From contig JBBCBC010000026.1 of NCBI GenBank assembly GCA_037126765.1, forward strand, positions 14,868,418 to 14,932,417: a stretch of 64,000 nt of DNA, given 5' to 3'. Of this stretch, positions 57,653-64,000 are shown piece by piece (positions within the stretch are counted from its first letter, which is position 1; every line of letters begins with the position of its first letter). A model generated the notes under the pieces. The model was not told where the DNA came from. It saw only the letters and a list, made by a program, of their open reading frames with translations, and did not search any database. This DNA is from Stenogyne calaminthoides (taxonomy: Eukaryota; Streptophyta; Magnoliopsida; Lamiales; Lamiaceae). A program made the translations under genes and the position numbers.

Positions 57653-59121
57653 TGTTGGTCCCGAAAAACCCGATTTAAAACTCGTAAAATCTCAATGGGA
57701 GGTGACTTTAAATTTTCGAATGTGTTATGCAGATTTTCTAAAGTATGTATGACAGTTAATATGAAAGCAAATAAGAACACACGTATTTTTATAGTGGTTC
57801 GGACAACTCGTCCTACATCCACTCTTCCCTTCATGGGGCACCAACTTAACCAACAGATGTTTACCGAGTTCTCACTCAAACGGGATTTAACTCCCTCACG
57901 GGATCGCCTACCCTCCCTTTCAGGATTGCTAGATGTTTACCGAGTTCACACTCAAACGGAACTTATCTCCCTCACGGGATTGCCTACCCTCCCTTTCGGG
58001 ATTGCTAGATGTTTACCGAGTTCACACTCACCTACAAACTTATCCTATCAAACTGATTTGGGTAAGGTTTGTTTGGTTTCCAACTAGGTTGAGATTTTCC
58101 CTTACATTTGTTTAGCCTCAATGCTAAGGATGGGAAAATCTCTCTAAGCTTAGGATATTACATTTGTGCTTAGATCTATTGAAGAACACTTCTGGGTAAA
58201 TTTGGATATGTAATGCTCTGTGTTCTTGAATGGAGATGCTTGAATATTTGGCTTTAATCTTCACTTTGCAGCAAACTCCATCATCTTCTTTTGAAGAAAG
58301 TGCAATGTATTTATAGTGTGGATTTGAATATTACCGTTGGAGAGTAATATTCAAATCCATACTAATAGTCTTCCACTTTTCTTTGTCTATTACCTTTGTT
58401 GTTTGCGACTTTATGTCACATTCATATATGTGTTGCTATCTTCTAATTGTCCAAATTTTTTTGTGTGTCTAATTGGATCGATCGGCTATTCGGATCTGGT
58501 ATGCATATTTCTGTCTCTTTGAAATTTGGTCCGCAGATTTAGGATGCAGTCCGTCCGGTGTCAGTGCATTAAGCATGCGTCGATTTAAAGATTCAAGATC
58601 GATCTTTGCAAAGATTCGGCATTAATCTACAAAGATTCGGATCGATCTTTGCAAAGATTCAAGATCTCGATCTTTGCATCGATTCGGCATCGATCTTGAA
58701 TCGATTCGGCATCAATCTCGATCTTGATCGATTCGCTTCAAATCTTTGATCGATTCGATCATCTCAAGATCTTGAATCGAATCGATTCGGCAAAGATCTT
58801 GAATCGATTCGGCATCAAAGATCTTTATCGATTCGGCAAAGATCTTCGCATCGTTCAACATCGATCTTGAATCGATTCAAAGATATCGATCTTGCGATCG
58901 ATTCAAAGAATCGCATGACAAAGCAATCGAAACGCATGCAATTGAAACTGATTTCTTCTTCTTCTGATTTCTGATTTCTGATTTCTTCTTCTTCTGATTT
59001 CTGATTTCTTCTTCTTAACTTGTTCCCTCGTTCCCCCTCAACTTGTTATCTGTAGATTAATTTAAATAACACAAGTTGATAATGTTTTGGCATAATTTAT
59101 CAAAACTAAAATATCCCAACA
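57653..59121 (-). repeat. Solo LTR, family A (minus), short U3
   Basis: The 1469-bp segment runs from TGTTGGTCCCGAAAAAC to AATATCCCAACA (plus strand). TSDs are GGATG (57648-57652) and AGATG (59122-59126), one mismatch. A 15-bp perfect hairpin (58320-58334 with 58344-58358) is the family promoter hairpin, with the minus-sense TATA box just beside it at 58310-58317. The U3 is replaced by an array of GATCGATTCGGCA / GATCTTTGCAAAG units (58565-58920). Confidence 0.9.
58565..58920. repeat. Palindrome-rich tandem array in LTR-A U3
   Basis: Interlocking ATCGATTCGGCA, GATCTTGAATCGATTC and TCTTTGCAAAGA units repeat about fifteen times. Many are self-complementary (ATCGAT, TTTGCAAA), so the array has strong short palindromes. 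No other LTR-A copy here has this version. Confidence 0.8.
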
Positions 59122-59532
59122 AGATGATTATTTAAATTGTTATTGAAAATACTATGCGAGAATATAAAATTAATTATTCGAATATTTTTATTGAAAATAT
59201 TTTAATAAAAATAATTAATATAAGTATATATATGTATTCATAATAATAAATAGTGAAAAAGAATATAAAACTAATTATTTTAAAATTTTATTGAAAATAT
59301 TTTAATAAAATTAATTAATATAAGTATATATATATAAATGTACTCAAAATAATAAATGATGTAAAAGAATATAAATTATTTATTTCAGAATTTTATTATA
59401 AATATTTTAATTAAAATCAAAGTATATATGCATGAAAAACAATTAGATTAAATGATAGAAGAAAAAAAATTAATATAACACAATATATAATACTTATACA
59501 ATTAAAATTACATTCCTAATGAATAACTCGTC
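59122..59532 (+). other. CACTA-2 3' noncoding region, second part
   Basis: Very AT-rich, with three loose repeats of a TTTTATTGAAAATATTTTAATAAAA-type phrase near 59186-59210, 59283-59310 and 59392-59415. No gene. Confidence 0.55.
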
Positions 59533-59597
59533 TAGCCCAAACGGTCAGGCGGTATACGTAAGGCCTCCATATACCTGGAGGTCGTGTGTTCGAATCA
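59533..59597 (+). promoter_or_regulatory. Pol III-type A box and B box (tRNA- or SINE-like) in the CACTA-2 3' region
   Basis: TAGCCCAAACGG at 59533-59544 fits the A-box consensus and TGTTCGAATCA at 59587-59597 fits the B-box consensus at 9 of 11 positions. The spacing is slightly longer than in a tRNA. No good acceptor or anticodon stem can be folded by eye, so it is not called a tRNA. It could be a tRNA-derived SINE head or a chance match. Confidence 0.4.
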
Positions 59598-59739
59598 CAT
59601 GGGGGGCAAATTTCGCCCATATATCTTTTACTCTGATGCAAGGCTCGCGTGTCCCCAATTGTTCATGGTGCACTTTCAGAGCCTTGCAGCCCGGGCTCGA
59701 AACCTTGCCGCAATATTTTTAAAACCTGAATTAAATTCG

Positions 59740-60083
59740 CGAGTGCATAATCCCTCGGCAAAGAGGTCGCCAAATAGGCGAGGGCCACGTCCCCGATAAA
59801 CTCGGCGTCGCGTCGTTAAGGGAGGCAGTGCCCCCTCGTTAAATTTTATGAGGGTTAGCCGAGGGTTCTGTTGTTGGGAAAAAGGCGAGGGCTGCAGGCC
59901 CTCGTTAAACTGACATATGTCAGGCCCTCGCTATTTGCCAAGGAATTTTTTTTCCCTCGTTAAATATTTACCGACGAGCATTTTAACGAGGAATTTGTTC
60001 CCTCGTTAAAACCCTCCCTAAACCCCTTTCGCTCTTTAAAACCCTCTTTAAAGCCCTCTTTAAATTGGATGTATTTTGTGGTG
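59740..60083. repeat. CACTA-2 right subterminal repeats and TIR
   Basis: Many CCCTCGTTAA / TTAACGAGGG words occur (for example 59894, 59955, 59986 and 60001), matching the left end. The terminal sequence on the minus strand starts CACCACAAAATACATCC, with C for T at base 4. The TSD TTT is at 60084-60086. Confidence 0.88.
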
Positions 60084-60223
60084 TTTTAATTTCATTCTTT
60101 TCTAGCTAAAATAATGTTTTTTTTACCAACTATACCCTTATCCCTCTTTTCTTAAAAAAACCTGTTATGTTTTTTCTCACTTTCTTATATTTTTCTTAGT
60201 CGTAACACTTTTGCAATTCCTAG
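60084..60223. other. Flank of CACTA-2, nothing recognised
   Basis: T-rich sequence without a supported feature, between the CACTA-2 TSD and the LTR-B fragment. Confidence 0.4.
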
Positions 60224-60371
60224 TGTTGGGAAATTTATAGTTTTGATGGAAGTTTCAAAACAGATGTAATAGGATCAGTCAGACCTGTTAGCTGACTGAT
60301 GGATTAGAAATCAGGATAGGATGATCAACTGAGATGTATAGACAACTGATATAATAGATAGGTCACATATT
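60224..60371 (+). repeat. Truncated LTR-B (first 150 bp)
   Basis: From TGTTGGGAAATTTATAG to GATAGGTCACATATTG it matches 53461-53612. The similarity then stops abruptly at TGTAATATCC, so the rest of this LTR is deleted or displaced by the sequence that follows. Confidence 0.85.
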
Positions 60372-61020
60372 GTAATATCCAAAATTTTCTAAACAGATAT
60401 ATATATTTAAAATACTAATTTATTTTATAGTTATATTGTCCTTACGATATTATTATTATTCTTAAAAGAGTGGGATAAATATTCTAAAGATATTTATATT
60501 TAAATCATAGTCCTCCTTTTAAGCCCAAACCCAATTTAATTCACTTATACATATATGAGATCCTACCTCAATTTTCCACCCTAAAAAATACATGTTCAAA
60601 TCCTAAATACAGATTTTGCTTCTGCCGTCGGTAATCTTCTAAATCTTCTTACTTTTATTATTTTTCTTAGATGCCGATACATCTAATACATTTCTCTATT
60701 GCTTCAATTATATACTGTATGTTTTATAGTTCTGTGAGTAAGATTGTTTAGACTATTAAATTAATATGGTTTGATATTTGGGTTATCGTGTGCGAAACAA
60801 TCAGATAGGAGGACTTTTGAATTCAATTTTGATAGGTTATGGTTATTAGTTTCACAATTAGATAAACTGATATGAAGGCAACGCTGGTATATTATATGAA
60901 CTTTGCGGCAATATATTTATGACAAAAACTTGTATGAGACGGTCTCATGCATGAGACGGAGTACTACTTAGTTCAATTTACACCTATCCCTCCCAAAGTG
61001 TTAAAGCGCCAAAGCCCAAC
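60372..61020. other. Unassigned sequence, possible start of a gypsy LTR
   Basis: It starts TGTAATATCCAAAATTT, which looks like the minus-sense end of a gypsy LTR (compare TGTAATGTCCCGAAC at 25805), but nothing further matches. A near-palindrome GAGACGGTCTCATGCATGAGACGG is at about 60936-60959. No gene is supported. Confidence 0.3.
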
Positions 61021-63239
61021 TGTTGGTCCCGGTGCTAACGAGTCTCACACATGTATGGGTGGGGAATACATGTGTTCAGTGATTTTTAAAACTTTTCTTT
61101 CACTGAGGTCAGATGGGTCAGGTTGTCCTGATGATTTGGCCCTGAGAAGCACAGATCGCCCTGAGTCAAAGTCTACTGAGACAATGATCCTGAGCTGCTT
61201 TCAGAAGCTTCAGATTAGCCCAACTGAGCCTGAGTTTATCAGAGATCCTGAGCCGCTTGAATCAGATAACTATCTTACTGAACCCTCAGTAGAGTTAGTT
61301 CAGTTTGGTAACTATCTGTTCTTGCTACTCAAGTGTGCGGAATGGTTGGCCCTATGTTTATACTCGTTTTTAGCTTTGCTGAAAAATCTTCCTTTTAATG
61401 AAACAGTGATTAAGGCTGTGATCAGTTTGATGCAAATTCAGTGGATTGGTTCCAACTGAATATCAGTGAATTATGCTTTCAGTGAAAAACATGCAACATA
61501 TATTAATGCAGTACAGAAAGCAAAACAACACAGCAATTATAGTGGTTCAGAGACTCAAGCTCCTACATCCACTCTCTCTGACCTTCAGAGAAATTCCTTA
61601 GCTTACTCACTTTTCTAACTTGAGTTTTCTGGCTGACTCACTGCAGCTTACTAACTCAACACACACAAGTGTTCAGACTACCACAAGGAGCTTACTAACT
61701 TCTTCTCTAGAGTTTTCTGGCTAACTCACTGTAGCTTACTAACTCTTTACAACTCCAACTCACCAACAAAGCACACACAAACTACCTTACAAAGGGTTTG
61801 GGTTTCTGGTTGGTTTCCAACTAGGATGAGATATCCTTTACAATAAGAACAATGCAAAGGCTAGGATATCTCAACTAAGCTTTGGATATATCTTATCAAT
61901 CTAGGCTTAGTGAATGAGCTCTCTCCAATGTGAAACACTTGGGAAATTCTAGGTTTTTCGAGTGCTTCAATTTGCAATAATAAGAATGAGCTCTTGAGTT
62001 GCTTTGAAATTTCCCGTAACCTCTCAATGTAAAGGGTCACTAGTATTTATAGGCAACTTCACCAAGGTCACTCTTGAAAAACTATCCGTTAGAGGAGATA
62101 GCTTCATGAGTTTCCTCTTATGGTGTTTGATGAACGACTATTTTTAGGGTTTGAATACTCCCTTGCATGTTTTAGGAAATATGCATTCATGTAGCCAATC
62201 ACCACTTTTTGCAGTCTGGAACATAGTACTACTGACATGCTTCAGTGACCTGTCGCTTTCAGTGTCAGTAAAGTACATCGTTGTCTTCCTCTGATTGGTT
62301 CTTGTCTTCAGTAAATGTAGACAAACATAACGGCTCTTTTTGGTCAATCTCTCTGAGTGAGATAACCTTAAACAACACTTAGACTTAGTTCCTTTTGTCT
62401 GCATATGAATGTTTTGGGCAATATCTATTTTTCTGAGTATTCGCGTTTTTCTCAGTTTTGTAGTCTTTAGATAGATATTATTGATGCCGGAACATTGATT
62501 ATATTAGTATTGATATATTCTTGAGTCTTGATAACCTCTTTTGGGTCTTCGATATCTTGATGTCTTGAGTCTTGATGTCTTGAATCTTGATGTCTTACGA
62601 GTCTTGATGTCTTACGAATCTTGATGTCTTCTGAGTCTTCATTGTCTTATGAGTCTTCATGTCTTGATGACATATTGAGTCTTGATCTTGATGACATACG
62701 TCTTGATGTCTTGATGACATCTTGAGTCTTGATCTTGATGACATCTTTTGAGTCTTGATGTCATCTTGAGTCTTGATGTCATCTTGAGTCTTGATGACAT
62801 CTCTTGAGTCTTGATTTCTTGACAATTCTTGAGTCTTGATTTCTTGAAACTTCTTGAGTCTCTGATTTCTTGAAACTTCTTGAGTCTTGATTTCTCCTTG
62901 GAAGTCTTGATTTCTTGAAAACTTTTGAGTCTTGATTTATTGAAACTTTCTTGAGTTTTCGATTACTTCTTGAGTCTTGATTTCTTGAAACTTCTTGAGT
63001 CTTCATTTCTTGAAACTTCTTTGAGTCTTGAATTCTTGAAACTTCTTGAGTCTTGAGTCTTGAAACTTCTTGAGTCTTGAGAAACTATGTCTATATCTGC
63101 TGACTATATATGGTGAAGATAACTTCCTGAACACTCTATACTGAATCCTGACTCAGAATATCAAGATTATCCTGAACATGTAATACTCAGGGGTTTTGGG
63201 ATCTAATCAAAATCTCTTTATTAAATTCATCTCCCAACA
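61021..63239 (-). repeat. 3' LTR of the second Sirevirus copy, expanded U3
   Basis: The 2219-bp LTR runs from TGTTGGTCCCGGTGC to TTCATCTCCCAACA (plus strand). It is about 260 bp longer than the LTRs of the complete element because the U3 array (62490-63090) is longer. The minus-sense TATA box is at about 62044-62052, and the CAACGG core reads CTAACG here. Leader repeats lie at 61600-61760. Confidence 0.92.
62490..63090. repeat. Expanded U3 tandem array, CAAGACTC-type units
   Basis: Units of roughly 22-27 bp such as TTGAGTCTTGATTTCTTGAAAC and GAGTCTTGATGTCTTGATGACAT repeat more than twenty times. The same motif in CATCAAGACTC sense forms shorter arrays in the LTRs at 38150-38400 and 50400-50660 and in LTR-A at 1-270. 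Confidence 0.9.
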
Positions 63240-63512
63240 ATTTCCCCCTTTTTGATGATGCCAAAACCATCTTGTTACAACAACCTAACCTATACTCAGG
63301 TTTCACTTTTTCTATTATAATCCAAAATGGTAATTCTTCAACAATTTCAAAACATAAGGCATATCAAACATAAAAGACATGTAAAAAGATAATGAGATAT
63401 TATCTTTGAGCATAAAAATAAAATTTTCATTGATGTAAGATCAGAGTTACAGATTACAATGAAAATCAAAACAAAAAACAGAAGTACAAAGAGTCTTCAG
63501 TCTTCATCATCT

Positions 63513-64000
63513 TCAGTCTTCATCAACTTCATCCTCAGGCACCTCCAGGTTGAACATCCCATAGTATCTTTTCTTCAGATCATCCCTTGATTTGATGATA
63601 TCTGGGTTGTTTCCTGTTAGGCCTAGCTGGATGGCATATTGAGCAATTTCCTGAGAAATGGCTGTCTCATTCACATAGCCATTCTCAAGTCTTGGAGCTG
63701 GGTAAGTATATGGACCAGGGGCAACTATCTAAGTATTACCTTCACCTGCCAAGTTGATCCAACTTTGTAGGTACTTAGGATAGAATGTCAACAGGTATTC
63801 AATGAAGGTTTCATTCATATCCGAGCTGGTCCCCCTCCATTCCCTCAGAATCTCATAGTAGAACCAGAAGGTTCTCTTGATTTCCTCCCACGCATCATTG
63901 AATTTGAATAGGCATTCATTTGTCAATGTGCGGCCATTTCTGAGCTTTCTCTGTACCCCTCCTTTTGCTCAAGAACTTCTTGAAACCACTTCTTCTTTTC
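63513..64000 (-). pseudogene. Second Sirevirus copy, C-terminal end of the extra 3' ORF
   Basis: The minus-strand reading gives NECLFKFNDAWEEIKRTFWF, LREWRGTSSDMNETFIEYLL, GPYTYPAPRLENGYVNE and NNPDIIKSRDDLKKRYYGMF, ending EVPEDEVDED and TGA (63513-63515). One TAG at 63729-63731 interrupts it, where the sister copy suggests CAG (Gln). The region further right (63930-64000) is the Lys-rich part. Conservation of this end between two copies shows it was a real protein. Function unknown. Confidence 0.8.

Larger units (their letters stand above)
32974..60083 (+). mobile_element. CACTA (En/Spm) element 2, both ends present, four LTR insertions
   Basis: The left end is CACTACAAAAAACTAC at 32974 and the right end, on the minus strand, CACCACAAAATACATCC at 60083. 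Both are flanked by TTT, the 3-bp TSD expected of CACTA. Both subterminal regions are packed with TAACGAGGG / CCCTCGTTAA words. Inside are a promoter and leader, an intron, the TNP2 gene (35803-55169) and the TnpA-like gene (55340-57296), all in plus sense. Insertions total about 18.9 kb (33486-35210, 37980-52183, 53461-54966, 57653-59121), so the element itself was about 8.2 kb, a normal size for an autonomous CACTA. It stands about 1.0 kb upstream of the MYB start codon. Confidence 0.92.
61021..64000 (-). mobile_element. Second Sirevirus copy, 3' end (minus strand), continuing beyond the window
   Basis: The LTR 61021-63239 is followed by a polypurine tract complement and the end of the extra 3' ORF, all in minus orientation and matching the element at 37980-52183. 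LTR coding-side sequences here keep CAG/CTG words that the other copy has altered, so it is a useful reference. Only one end is in view, so TSDs cannot be checked. Confidence 0.9.

Noticed and set aside
59533..59597. Functional tRNA gene
   Set aside because: The A and B boxes are present but I cannot form an acceptor stem or anticodon arm, and the B box has two mismatches.
60930..60965. MITE suggested by GAGACGGTCTCATGCATGAGACGG
   Set aside because: Only a short palindrome is present; no second terminus or TSD could be paired.
60947..61459. 170-codon plus-strand ORF at the start of the last LTR
   Set aside because: Antisense to the end of a Sirevirus LTR; the corresponding LTR segments elsewhere do not keep it open.
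62490..63090. Possible CRISPR-like repeat array
   Set aside because: Units are contiguous and variable with no unique spacers, and lie in a plant LTR U3.

Overview
The window looks like repeat-dense nuclear DNA of a flowering plant, probably a eudicot. It has nested Ty1-copia, Ty3-gypsy, CACTA, hAT, Mutator-like and Stowaway-like elements, plant GT/AG introns, and one three-exon R2R3-MYB gene. There are no bacterial, viral-genome or organelle features. I cannot name the species. The only gene that looks intact and host-owned is the MYB gene on the minus strand (29313-31967). Nearly everything else is transposable-element sequence. Family labels such as copia-C or LTR-A are my own names for this window.

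Left part (1-9476). An LTR of family A (1-1142) sits in a minus-strand copia element (copia-C, 1143-5417, with gag, long leader, primer binding site and 5' LTR). Copia-C itself sits inside the TNP2 transposase gene of a first CACTA element (CACTA-1, visible 5418-7895). CACTA-1 is then cut by a third copia element (copia-D, LTR plus gag, 7896-9476).

Left-centre nest (9477-26876). A minus-strand gypsy element (gag to start of protease, primer site, 5' LTR) is split by a solo LTR of family B (9631-11111) and by a 13.5-kb minus-strand copia (copia-E, 11552-25094). Copia-E has taken four further insertions: a solo copia-C LTR, a solo Sirevirus LTR, a small hAT element and a solo LTR-A. For most of these the target-site duplications (TSDs) can be read, and removing the insert restores the reading frame of the host protein at each coding junction I checked.

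Gene island (26877-32973). This holds a non-autonomous hAT element (27988-28823, perfect 8-bp TSD), a fold-back MITE touching the 3' end of the MYB gene, the MYB gene with a Mutator-like MITE in intron 2, a compact promoter with a TATA box and two G-boxes, and a Stowaway-like MITE about 240 bp upstream.

Right nest (32974-60083). A second CACTA element (CACTA-2) can be followed from TIR to TIR over 27 kb. It has a promoter and intron, a TNP2 transposase gene and a second intron-rich TnpA-like gene. It is interrupted by four LTR insertions: solo LTR-A (33486-35210), a complete 14.2-kb Sirevirus-type copia element (37980-52183, TSD CCACC), solo LTR-B (53461-54966) and solo LTR-A (57653-59121). 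The Sirevirus has decayed gag-pol plus a large extra 3' ORF of unknown role. After the CACTA-2 end come a truncated LTR-B and the 3' end of a second, minus-strand copy of the same Sirevirus family (61021-64000).

The most unusual observations are: (1) systematic differences at CAG/CTG triplets, with frame-breaking one-base losses, in some element copies, which I suspect are base-calling artefacts at methylated CHG sites; (2) a promoter block with a MYB-type CAACGG core upstream of the TATA box, shared by three LTR families; (3) the unexplained Sirevirus 3' ORF; and (4) a Pol III A-box/B-box pair inside the CACTA-2 3' region.
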